In this document: piece by piece, positions 1 through 7,542 of the stretch
Position numbering within the stretch: the stretch's first letter is position 1
How the letters are laid out: every line of letters starts with the position of its first letter
Assembly: GCF_008642355.1 (NCBI RefSeq)
Contig: NZ_CP029193.1
Span: forward strand, 2,690,001-2,754,000
Reading direction: 5' to 3'
DNA from: Streptomyces venezuelae
GTDB lineage: Bacteria; Actinomycetota; Actinomycetes; Streptomycetales; Streptomycetaceae
Length of the DNA stretch: 64,000 nt
Program-made: the position numbers and the translations under genes
The notes under the pieces: model-generated
What the model saw: the letters and a program-made list of their open reading frames with translations, nothing else
Databases searched by the model: none
Told to the model about the DNA's origin: nothing

Positions 1-662
1 CGATGTGGCGCATCGCCGTCTTCTACGTCGGCTCGATGCTCGTCGTCGTGACGCTGCTGCCGTGGGACAACAAGGAGGTCGCCGCCAAGGGCCCCTACGT
101 CGCCACGCTCGACCACCTGGGCATCCCCGGCGCCGGCGAGATCATGAACGTCATCGTCCTGGTCGCCCTGCTCTCCGCGATGAACGCCAACATCTACGGC
201 GCCTCGCGCATGTCGTACTCCCTGATCCAGCGCGGCCAGGGCCCGAAGGCGCTCGGCAAGGTGTCGGGCGGCGTGCCGCGCCTCGCGGTGCTCGCCTCCT
301 CCGTCTTCGGCTTCGTCTGCGTGCTGCTCAGCTACTGGCGTCCGGACGACGTCTTCCCCTGGCTGCTCAACATGATCGGCGCGATGATCCTGATGGTCTG
401 GATCTTCATCGCCGTCTCGCAGCTCATCCTGCGCCGCAGGACCGAGCGCGAGGCGCCGGAGAAGCTCGTCATCCGGATGTGGGCGTTCCCGTTCCTGACC
501 TGGGTGGCGCTGGCCGCCATGGCGTACGTCTTCTACCTGATGACCGACCAGCCCGACACGCGCAAGCAGCTGCTCGCCACGGGCGGTCTGACGCTGGCGC
601 TCGCCGTGATCGGCTTCGTACGGCAGAAGACGGCGGAGAAGCGGGCGGCTGCGGCCGTCTGA
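1..662 (+). CDS. Amino-acid permease (APC superfamily), C-terminal part, cut by the window start
   Basis: This is the last 219 or so residues of an APC-type amino-acid/GABA permease that would import an amino acid across the cytoplasmic membrane. The visible part holds about six hydrophobic segments, near residues 1-20, 45-62, 92-110, 117-140, 157-178 and 190-206. It contains the characteristic stretch MNANIYGASRMSYSL followed by QRGQGPKAL, and it ends in a short basic Lys/Arg-rich tail. The N-terminal half lies outside the window, so substrate specificity cannot be judged. A strong hairpin follows 18 bp after the stop, so it is probably the last gene of its transcript. Confidence 0.85.
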   Translation, partial: MWRIAVFYVGSMLVVVTLLPWDNKEVAAKGPYVATLDHLGIPGAGEIMNVIVLVALLSAMNANIYGASRMSYSLIQRGQGPKALGKVSGGVPRLAVLASSVFGFVCVLLSYWRPDDVFPWLLNMIGAMILMVWIFIAVSQLILRRRTEREAPEKLVIRMWAFPFLTWVALAAMAYVFYLMTDQPDTRKQLLATGGLTLALAVIGFVRQKTAEKRAAAAV

Positions 663-679
663 GCACCGACTCCCGCGAG

Positions 680-707
680 AAGCCCCGGACCTGGTGGTCC
701 GGGGCTT
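680..707 (+). terminator. Intrinsic terminator after the permease gene
   Basis: A perfect 11-bp stem (680-690 with 697-707) around a 6-nt loop is followed by a T-rich stretch (tcttcgt). It lies directly downstream of the permease stop and ahead of the superoxide dismutase promoter region. Confidence 0.8.
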
Positions 708-811
708 CTTCGTGTGCGGAGACATGTGGAGGCGGCGTACGCGGCTGTTCCCGTGCGGACCTAGGACGAAGGGCTGATCAACTTCTTCCAGTAGCTGCTG
801 CTAGCCTGCAC

Positions 812-828
812 TTGCGAAGAACTTGCAA
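812..828 (+). promoter_or_regulatory. Candidate Nur (nickel-responsive Fur-family) operator upstream of the SOD gene
   Basis: The sequence TTGCGA-N5-TTGCAA matches the spacing and core of the Streptomyces Nur box as I recall it (tTGCaa-N5-ttGCAA). It sits 45 bp before the start of the Fe/Mn SOD gene. In S. coelicolor, Ni-loaded Nur represses sodF so that the nickel SOD takes over. The motif match is seen; the role here is inferred from family knowledge. Confidence 0.65.
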
Positions 829-872
829 TAACTTGAGAACCACAGCAGAGCAGCAGTCGGAGGGCTCGGATC

Positions 873-1523
873 ATGGCCATTTACACGCTTCCTGAACTTC
901 CGTACGACTACGCGGCGCTCGAACCTGTCATCAACCCGCAGATCATCGAGCTGCACCACGACAAGCACCACGCGGCGTACGTGAAGGGCGCGAACGACAC
1001 TCTTGAGCAGCTGGAGGAGGCGCGCGACAAGGAGACGTGGGGCGCCATCAACGGCCTGGAGAAGAACCTCGCGTTCCACCTCTCCGGCCACATCCTCCAC
1101 AGCATCTACTGGCACAACATGAACAGCCCGAAGGACGGCGGCGGCGGCGAGCCGCTGGCCGCGGACGGCGTGGGCGACCTCGCCGACGCGATCACCGAGT
1201 CCTTCGGCTCCTTCGCCAAGTTCAAGGCCCAGCTGACCAAGGCGTCGGCGACGACGCAGGGCTCGGGCTGGGGCGTGCTCGCCTACGAGCCGCTCAGCAA
1301 CCGCCTCATCGTCGAGCAGGTCTACGACCACCAGGGCAACGTCGGCCAGGGCTCCACGCCGATCCTGGTCTTCGACGCCTGGGAGCACGCCTTCTACCTG
1401 CAGTACAAGAACCAGAAGGTCGACTTCATCGAGGCCATGTGGCAGGTCGTCAACTGGCAGGACGTGGCCAAGCGTTACGCGGCCGCGAAGGAGCGGGTGA
1501 ACAGCCTCCTGCTGGCCCCGTGA
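873..1523 (+). CDS. sodF: Superoxide dismutase, Fe/Mn family (SodF-like)
   Basis: A 216-residue cytosolic enzyme that dismutates superoxide to oxygen and hydrogen peroxide. The N-terminal metal-ligand helix is visible as [14 protein letters not shown] (His28 is the likely first ligand). A second ligand lies in [11 protein letters not shown], and the signature [11 protein letters not shown] near residue 168 supplies the Asp and His ligands. Length is normal for the family. The ATG has a good GGAGG site at 859-863. A Nur-like box lies upstream, which supports the Fe-type, nickel-repressed SodF of Streptomyces rather than an Mn enzyme, although metal choice cannot be proven from motifs. It is monocistronic, ending in a bidirectional terminator shared with the convergent DsbA-like gene. 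Confidence 0.95.
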   Translation: MAIYTLPELPYDYAALEPVINPQIIELHHDKHHAAYVKGANDTLEQLEEARDKETWGAINGLEKNLAFHLSGHILHSIYWHNMNSPKDGGGGEPLAADGVGDLADAITESFGSFAKFKAQLTKASATTQGSGWGVLAYEPLSNRLIVEQVYDHQGNVGQGSTPILVFDAWEHAFYLQYKNQKVDFIEAMWQVVNWQDVAKRYAAAKERVNSLLLAP

Positions 1524-1598
1524 GGCCGCTGATCCCGTGAAAGAACGTCCTGCCTCGTGATCGTCTTCTCAACTTTCGCCGAGGCGGGCGGATGAAGG

Positions 1599-1635
1599 AA
1601 AGGCCCCCGTGAGGACGTGACTCACGGGGGCCTTT
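1599..1635. terminator. Bidirectional terminator between sodF and the DsbA-like gene
   Basis: A perfect 15-bp stem (1599-1613 with 1621-1635) has a 7-nt loop and A/T-rich flanks on both sides (aaa...ttt). It therefore works for both converging genes. Confidence 0.9.
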
Positions 1636-1661
1636 CTGTACGCCTGACTGTGTGCCGGCTG

Positions 1662-2303
1662 TCAGTCGAAGATCGGGCCCTGCGTGCGGGTCCGCTTGAT
1701 CTCGTAGAAGCCCGGGGTCGACGCCACCAGCAGGGTGCCGTCCCAGAGCCTCGCCGCGGCCTCGCCCTTGGGGGCCGGGGTCACGACCGGGCCGAAGAAG
1801 GCGACCTGCGAGCCGTCGGCGCCGGGAACGGCGATGACCGGCGTGCCGACCTCCTGGCCGACCTTGTCGATGCCCTCCTTGTGGGAGGCGCGCAGCTCCG
1901 TGTCGTACGCGTCGGAGTCCATGTACTCGACGAGGTCGGCGGGCAGGCCCGCGTCCTCCAGGGCACCGACGACCGCCTCGCGGGTCGGGCCCTCGCCACG
2001 GTTGTGGAAACGGGTGCCGAGGGCGGTGTAGAGCTTGCCGAGGATCTCGTCGCCGTGCTTCTGCTGGGCCGCGATGACGACGCGGACGGGGCCCCAGGCC
2101 TGCGTCTCCAGCATCTCGCGGTACTCCTCGGGGAGATCGTCGAGCTTGTCCTCGTTCAGGACGGCCAGGCTCATCACGTGCCAGCGGACCTCCACCTCAC
2201 GGACCTTCTCGACCTCCAGCATCCAGCGGGACGTCATCCAGGCCCAGGGGCACAGCGGGTCGAACCAGAAGTCGACGGGGGTCTTGCTGCCGTTCTCGGA
2301 CAT
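1662..2303 (-). CDS. DsbA-family thiol protein (mycothiol-dependent nitroreductase Rv2466c type)
   Basis: A 213-residue thioredoxin-fold protein with the N-terminal motif DFWFDPLCPWAW, close to the actinobacterial Rv2466c family, which reduces substrates with mycothiol. I chose the ATG at 2303 because AGGGAG lies five bases before it; an in-frame start nine codons further upstream lacks this. No signal peptide, so cytosolic. The active-site motif here is CPWA (Cys18, Ala21), not CxxC, so a monothiol mechanism is likely if it is active. Conserved downstream elements include the cis-Pro stretch GTPVIAVPG. It converges on sodF and is divergent from aminopeptidase N, so it is probably transcribed alone. 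Confidence 0.85.
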   Translation of the reverse strand: MSENGSKTPVDFWFDPLCPWAWMTSRWMLEVEKVREVEVRWHVMSLAVLNEDKLDDLPEEYREMLETQAWGPVRVVIAAQQKHGDEILGKLYTALGTRFHNRGEGPTREAVVGALEDAGLPADLVEYMDSDAYDTELRASHKEGIDKVGQEVGTPVIAVPGADGSQVAFFGPVVTPAPKGEAAARLWDGTLLVASTPGFYEIKRTRTQGPIFD

Positions 2304-2447
2304 GTCTCTCCCTAGGGAATCCGTTCGCATCTGGCCGGGAAAACGTCAGTGGCGCACCGGGGCATTCCCGGATGTCGGCCGCAGACGGCCCATGCGAGGA
2401 TCGTAGACATTCGTACGAGTCATGCGAGCCACAAGGGAGTGCCGCCC

Positions 2448-5024
2448 GTGCCCGGTGAGAATCTGTCCCGCGACGAGGCCCGCGAGAGGGCCGCGCTGCT
2501 CTCCGTCGACGGTTACGAGGTCTTCCTCGACCTGCGGTCGGCGGTCGGCGAGAGCGGTCAGGAGCCGCGCACGTTCCGCTCGGTCACCACGATCCGGTTC
2601 CGCAGCGCCGAGCCGGGCGCCGCGACCTTCGCGGACCTGATCGCGCCGAGCGTCACGGCGGTGTCGCTCAACGGCAAGGACCTGGACCCCTCCGAGGTCT
2701 TCGACGGCACCAGGATCACCCTGGAGGACCTGGCCGAGGAGAACGAACTGGTGGTGGACGCCCAGTGCGCGTACAGCCGCACCGGTGAGGGCATGCACCG
2801 CTTCGTCGACCCCGAGGACGGCGAGGTCTACCTGTACACGCAGTACGAACCGGCCGACGCCCGCCGCGTCTTCGCCAACTTCGAGCAGCCCGACCTGAAG
2901 GCGCCCTACCGCTTCGCGGTCCGGGCCCCCGAAGGATGGACGGCGTGGTCCAACGGCGTGGGCGAGCTGACCGACGGCGTGTGGAAGTTCGCCGAGACCA
3001 AGCCGATCTCGACCTACATCACGGCGGTCGTCGCGGGCCCGTACCACTACGTGACGGACTCCTACACGCGCGTCCTTGACGACGGCACCCGCCTGGAGAT
3101 CCCCCTCGGCGCGATGTGCCGCAAGGGCCTCGCCCCGCACTTCGACGCCGACGACGTCTTCCTCGTCACCAAGCAGGGTCTGGACTTCTTCCACGACAAC
3201 TTCGACTACCCGTACCCGTTCGGGAAGTACGACCAGGCGTTCGTCCCGGAGTACAACCTCGGCGCGATGGAGAACCCGGGCCTGGTGACCTTCCGCGAGG
3301 AGTTCATCTTCCGCGGCAAGGTGACCCAGGCGTCGTACGAGCGCCGGGCCAACGTCATCCTCCACGAGATGGCGCACATGTGGTTCGGCGACCTCGTCAC
3401 CATGCGCTGGTGGGACGACCTGTGGCTGAAGGAGTCCTTCGCCGACTTCATGGGCTCCTTCTCGATGGTGGAGGCGACCCGCTTCACCAACGGCTGGATC
3501 ACCTTCGCCAACAACCGCAAGGCGTGGGCCTACCGCGCCGACCAGCTGCCCTCCACCCACCCCGTCACGGCCGACATCCGCGACCTGGAGGACGCCAAGC
3601 TCAACTTCGACGGGATCACGTACGCGAAGGGCGCCTCGGTCCTCAAGCAGCTCGTCGCGTACGTGGGACGTGAGGCGTTCCTGGACGGCGCCCGCCGCTA
3701 CTTCAAGCGGCACGCGTACGGGAACACGGTCCTCGGCGACCTGCTCTCGGTGCTGGAGGAGACCTCCGGGCGCGACATGGCGTCCTGGTCGCGTGCCTGG
3801 CTCCAGACGGCCGGCGTCAACACGCTGACCCCGCAGGTCATCCTGAACGCGGAAGGCCGCATCACCGAGCTCTCCGTCCTCCAGGAGGCCGCCGAGTCCC
3901 ACCCGGAGCTGCGCCCGCACCGCGTGGCCGTCGGCCTCTACCGCAGGACGGCCGCCGGTGACCTGGAGCGGTACGCACGCGCGGAGGTCGACGTCGACGG
4001 GCCGCGCACGGTCGTGGCCGAGCTCGCCGGCGAGACGGCGCCCGAGCTCGTCCTGGTCAACGACGACGACCTGACGTACTGCAAGATCCGCTTCGACGAG
4101 AACTCCCTCGCCACGCTCCGGGACCACCTCGGCGACATCACCGACCCGCTGGCCCGCGCCCTGTGCTGGTCCGCGCTGTGGAGCCTCACCCGGGACGGGC
4201 TCATGCCCGCGCGGGACTTCATCGGCCTCGTGCTGCGGTTCGCCGGGCAGGAGAGCGACATCGGCGTCCTGCAGATGCTGCACGCGTGGACGAACTCCGC
4301 CCTCACGCACTACGCCGCGCCGGAGTGGCGCGAGGAGGGCGGCAGGGCGCTCGCCGAGGGCGCGCTGCGGGAGCTGCGGATCGCGGCGCCGGGCAGCCAG
4401 CACCAGCTGACGTGGGCGCGGTTCTTCGCCTCGGTGGCGTCGTCGGCGGCCGACCTGCAGCTGCTGCAGGGCTTCCTCGACGGCAACGCCAAGATCGACG
4501 GGCTGGAGGTCGACCAGGAGCTGCGCTGGGCGTTCCTGAGCCCGCTGGCCGCGCACGGCGCCGCCGACGAGGAGGCGCTCGCCGCCGAGCTGGCCAGGGA
4601 CGACACCGCTTCCGGCAAGCGGCACCAGGTGCGGTGCCTGGCCGCGCGGCCCTCGGCGGCCGTGAAGGCGCAGGCGTGGGCCGCCGTGGTGGAGTCCGAC
4701 CAGTTGTCCAACGCGCTGGTCGAGGCGACGATCGCGGGGTTCGCGCAGCCGTCGCAGCGGGAGCTCGCGGCGCCGTACGTGGCGAAGTACTTCGCGGCGA
4801 TCGAGCGGGTGTGGGCCGAGCGGTCCATCCAGATCGGCATGGACGTCGTGCGGGGCCTCTTCCCGCACCTCCAGGGCGACGCGGCGACGCTGGCGGCGGC
4901 CGACGAGTGGCTCACCGCGCACGAGTCGTCGGCGCCGGCCCTGCGCCGTCTGGTCCTGGAGGCGCGTGACGACCTGGCCCGGTCGCTGCGGGCACAGGCG
5001 TGCGACGCGGGAGCGGCGGTCTAG
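2448..5024 (+). CDS. pepN: Aminopeptidase N (M1 zinc metallopeptidase), copy 1
   Basis: An 858-residue cytosolic aminopeptidase that removes N-terminal residues from peptides. It shows the substrate-binding GAMEN motif (within NLGAMENPG) and the zinc motif HEMAHMWFGD, with the third ligand Glu in LWLKESFADF 18 residues on. An ERAP1-like C-terminal helical domain fills the second half. The GTG at 2448 is preferred because AAGGGAG lies eight bases upstream and because the same MPGxNL[ST]R start is found in the paralogue at 20422; an upstream in-frame ATG at 2349 would overlap the divergent promoter. A hairpin follows the stop. The paralogue 15 kb downstream shares the domain order. Confidence 0.95.
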   Translation: MPGENLSRDEARERAALLSVDGYEVFLDLRSAVGESGQEPRTFRSVTTIRFRSAEPGAATFADLIAPSVTAVSLNGKDLDPSEVFDGTRITLEDLAEENELVVDAQCAYSRTGEGMHRFVDPEDGEVYLYTQYEPADARRVFANFEQPDLKAPYRFAVRAPEGWTAWSNGVGELTDGVWKFAETKPISTYITAVVAGPYHYVTDSYTRVLDDGTRLEIPLGAMCRKGLAPHFDADDVFLVTKQGLDFFHDNFDYPYPFGKYDQAFVPEYNLGAMENPGLVTFREEFIFRGKVTQASYERRANVILHEMAHMWFGDLVTMRWWDDLWLKESFADFMGSFSMVEATRFTNGWITFANNRKAWAYRADQLPSTHPVTADIRDLEDAKLNFDGITYAKGASVLKQLVAYVGREAFLDGARRYFKRHAYGNTVLGDLLSVLEETSGRDMASWSRAWLQTAGVNTLTPQVILNAEGRITELSVLQEAAESHPELRPHRVAVGLYRRTAAGDLERYARAEVDVDGPRTVVAELAGETAPELVLVNDDDLTYCKIRFDENSLATLRDHLGDITDPLARALCWSALWSLTRDGLMPARDFIGLVLRFAGQESDIGVLQMLHAWTNSALTHYAAPEWREEGGRALAEGALRELRIAAPGSQHQLTWARFFASVASSAADLQLLQGFLDGNAKIDGLEVDQELRWAFLSPLAAHGAADEEALAAELARDDTASGKRHQVRCLAARPSAAVKAQAWAAVVESDQLSNALVEATIAGFAQPSQRELAAPYVAKYFAAIERVWAERSIQIGMDVVRGLFPHLQGDAATLAAADEWLTAHESSAPALRRLVLEARDDLARSLRAQACDAGAAV

Positions 5025-5042
5025 CGCGGAGTGAGGCATTGG

Positions 5043-5070
5043 CCTGCGCCGTCGCGGGCGGCGGCGCAGG
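5043..5070 (+). terminator. Terminator-like hairpin after pepN copy 1
   Basis: A 9-bp GC-only-type stem (5043-5051 with 5062-5070) has a 10-nt loop and no clear T-run. Such hairpins commonly end Streptomyces transcripts. It lies 18 bp after the stop. Confidence 0.6.
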
Positions 5071-5199
5071 TCAGGGGGTGTGCGGGGGCGTAGATCCTCG
5101 GCAGTCGAACGCCCGTGCTTTAGGGCGAGGTTGTCCGGGTTTGTCGACGGGCGTGTAACAGCGGTTAGCGGGGCGAGGAGCCGCGGGAACGACCGGGTC

Positions 5200-6255
5200 A
5201 TGAACCACAACACCCCGCTCTCCCCCCTCCCTCTGACGCACCTCGCCGACGTCCAGCTGCGCGTCATGAGCACGGCCCAGCTCGGCGAGCACGGCGTCTC
5301 CTCCGCGGACGCCGGCGCGCACTGCCGTCCCGGCGGGCCCTGGCAGCAACTCCTGCCCGGTGTCTGCCTGTTGCACCCGGGCCCGCCGACCAGCGAGGAG
5401 CGGCTGCACGGCGCGCTGCTGTACGCGGGACGCCTGCCCGCGCGCGAGGCCAGGGCCGTGCCCTCGCAGCCCCGCGCGGGCGAGCCGCACGCCGCGTACG
5501 CCGATGTGATGATCACGGGGCTCGCCGCGCTGGCCCTGCACCGCTTCTCGTCCGCTCCCCCACTGCTCTCCCTGGACCGCATCGACGTCCTGGTCCCCCG
5601 CACCCGGCGCCTGCGCTCCGTGGGCTTCGCCCGGCTCGTGCGCGGCGCCGTGCTGCCGACGCCCCAGCAGATCACGGGAGTGCCGGTCGCTCCCGTGCCC
5701 CGCGCGCTCGCCGACGCGGTGGCACAGCTCGCCGATGCGGGTGCGGTGCGGCGGCTGCTCACCGAGGCGGTGCGCGGCGGCCACTGCGAACCGGCGGCCG
5801 TCGTGCGGGAGTTGACCCAGGCCCGGCTGCTCTCCCGCCCGCACGTGGTGGACGCCGTCGACTCCCTGATCGCCGAGGGTCGGGCCATCGCCGAGGACCG
5901 GCTGTACCGCATGGTCGCCGAGCACGGCCTGCCCGACCCGATGTGGAACGTCGACCTGCGGCTGCCCGGCGGCCCGCACCTCGGCGGCGTCGACGCCTAC
6001 TGGCCCGACCAGGCCGTGGCCGTGGAGCTGGACACGCGGGCGCCCCGGCACGGCCTGAAGCAGGAGGACGACGCGGTGTGGTCCGAGTACGTCCGCAAGC
6101 GCGAGCACCTGGAGCGCCTCGGCATCACCGTCGTCCACATCACCCCGAGGAAGCTCAGGGACTCACTGGAGCAGCAGGCCACCGTGGTGCGGACGGCGCT
6201 GATGGCGTCGGCGGACCGCGATCCGGCGGCGTACGTCGTGGTGCTGCCCAGCTGA
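5200..6255 (+). CDS. AbiEi/DUF559-like protein with a C-terminal PD-(D/E)xK nuclease-type fold
   Basis: A 351-residue soluble protein. The first 200 residues resemble the actinobacterial proteins annotated as AbiEi-type antitoxin or transcriptional regulator, with a helix-turn-helix-like N-terminus and the segment FARLVRGAVLPTPQ. The C-terminal part contains GVDAYWPDQAVAVELD, a D-x(n)-E-x-D pattern of the DUF559/Vsr-like endonuclease fold, followed by a conserved Lys/Arg/His helix and VVHITPRKL. No AbiEii-like toxin lies beside it, so a complete type IV toxin-antitoxin pair is not supported. The ATG at 5200 has only a distant GAGGAG (5174-5179), so the start is moderately certain. Function is unknown. 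Confidence 0.65.
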   Translation: MNHNTPLSPLPLTHLADVQLRVMSTAQLGEHGVSSADAGAHCRPGGPWQQLLPGVCLLHPGPPTSEERLHGALLYAGRLPAREARAVPSQPRAGEPHAAYADVMITGLAALALHRFSSAPPLLSLDRIDVLVPRTRRLRSVGFARLVRGAVLPTPQQITGVPVAPVPRALADAVAQLADAGAVRRLLTEAVRGGHCEPAAVVRELTQARLLSRPHVVDAVDSLIAEGRAIAEDRLYRMVAEHGLPDPMWNVDLRLPGGPHLGGVDAYWPDQAVAVELDTRAPRHGLKQEDDAVWSEYVRKREHLERLGITVVHITPRKLRDSLEQQATVVRTALMASADRDPAAYVVVLPS

Positions 6256-6277
6256 GCCCCCGGCCTTTGACCTCGTC

Positions 6278-7429
6278 TCACCCCTTGCCGCAGAACTCCG
6301 CGTCGAGCACCGGCCCCACCTCTCCGCCGGGGCCGTTGAAGTTGACGGCGAGCGCGTGGCGGCCGTCCGCCGTCGCACCCGCGCCGGACGCCGAGCCGTG
6401 GATGTCGCCGCCGTGGCCCCAGACGACCGTGCCGCACTCGGTCCTGAAGGGTTCCAGGCCCAGTCCGTACCGCTGGCCGGGCCGGTCCTCGCCCTTCGGC
6501 ACCGTGGTCTTCATCTCGGCGAGCTGCTTCGCGGGCAGGAGCCTGCCCCGCAGCAGCGCCGTGTAGAAGCGGTTCAGGTCGGCCGAGTTCGAGATCATCC
6601 CACCTGCCGCGCCCGCCACGGTCGGGTTCAGTTCGGTCACGTCGTGGTTCTTGGCGTCAGGTGCGTCGGAGAGCTTGGTGTACGCGCGTGAGCTGGGCGC
6701 GGGCATGGTCGGGTCGGTGCCGGGGACCGAGGTGGCGCGCAGGCCGAGCGGCTTGATGACGCGCTGCCTGATCTCCTTCGCGTACGGCTTGCCGGTGATC
6801 CGTTCGATGAGTTGTCCGGCGATGACGTAGTTGGTGTTGGAGTACTTCCAGCCGGTGCCGGGGGCGAAGTCCGGCTTGTGGCGCATGGCGATGGCGATCT
6901 GCTGTTCGGGGGTCCAGGTGTCGTAGCGGTGGTCGAGGAACTCTTCGCCGAACACCGTGCGTTGGACCTCGTCGTCGGACATCACGTCGAAGACGCCGCT
7001 GGTGTGGTTGAGGATCTGGCGGACCGTGATCCGGTCGCCGTCGTGCCCGTTGCCCTCGACGACGCCCGGCAGCCATTTCCCGACCGTGTCGTCCAGGTCG
7101 AGGCGGCCTTCGGCCTCCAGCTGGAGGAGGACGGTCGCGACGAACGTCTTGGTGATGCTGCCGACGCGGTAGTGGTCGTGAGCGCCGCGCGGGGTGTGGC
7201 GGGCGAGGTCCCCGGTGCCCGCGGCGGCGTTCCAGGGGCCGTGCCGGTCCCTGGCCTGCGCGGTGACGCCGGGGGCGTCCTCGTTCAGGGCGGCCTTCAT
7301 GGCCCGCAGGGTCGCGCGGTGCTGCCCCTCTCCGGACGCGGGGGCCGCGTACGCCCCGGCTGTCACCGTCATCGCCGCCGTCACGGCGAGCGCGACCGTC
7401 ACCCCTGCTCGTCTTCCGCGCACTGTCAT
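6278..7429 (-). CDS. Secreted serine hydrolase, class C beta-lactamase / DD-peptidase family
   Basis: A 383-residue exported enzyme with a typical signal peptide (basic MTVRGRR, then a hydrophobic stretch, cleavage near AYAA-PAS at residue 29). The penicillin-binding fold motifs are present: SxxK as SITK (Ser91, Lys94), YxN as YSN in the stretch KYSNTNY, and HxG as HGG in VWGHGG. This order matches the R61 D-alanyl-D-alanine carboxypeptidase family, which trims peptidoglycan stem peptides; an esterase or beta-lactamase role is equally possible. A GGGAGGGG site precedes the ATG. It converges on the AbiEi-like gene with a 22-bp gap and lies downstream of the phosphoesterase on the same strand. 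Confidence 0.85.
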   Translation of the reverse strand: MTVRGRRAGVTVALAVTAAMTVTAGAYAAPASGEGQHRATLRAMKAALNEDAPGVTAQARDRHGPWNAAAGTGDLARHTPRGAHDHYRVGSITKTFVATVLLQLEAEGRLDLDDTVGKWLPGVVEGNGHDGDRITVRQILNHTSGVFDVMSDDEVQRTVFGEEFLDHRYDTWTPEQQIAIAMRHKPDFAPGTGWKYSNTNYVIAGQLIERITGKPYAKEIRQRVIKPLGLRATSVPGTDPTMPAPSSRAYTKLSDAPDAKNHDVTELNPTVAGAAGGMISNSADLNRFYTALLRGRLLPAKQLAEMKTTVPKGEDRPGQRYGLGLEPFRTECGTVVWGHGGDIHGSASGAGATADGRHALAVNFNGPGGEVGPVLDAEFCGKG

Positions 7430-7542
7430 GTCCTGCCCCTCCCGGCCCTGTGGTCCCGGACGTCGCCGTCCGGCTGTCGTCGGCCGGGTGGACCGGTGGC
7501 CCGGCGCGGAGGGTTGAGCGAGCCGCCGGGGTTGAGCCCTAT

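Noticed and set aside
2346..5912. Open frame of nearly 1200 codons antisense to pepN copy 1, and similar long antisense frames over the subtilase, GH84 and pknG genes
   Set aside because: Typical high-GC shadow frames: composition is Arg/Gly/Val/Leu without domains, and the opposite strand encodes clear families.
5200..6255. A type IV (AbiE) toxin-antitoxin system
   Set aside because: Only the AbiEi-like protein is present; neighbours are a peptidase and a DD-peptidase-like enzyme, with no AbiEii nucleotidyltransferase.
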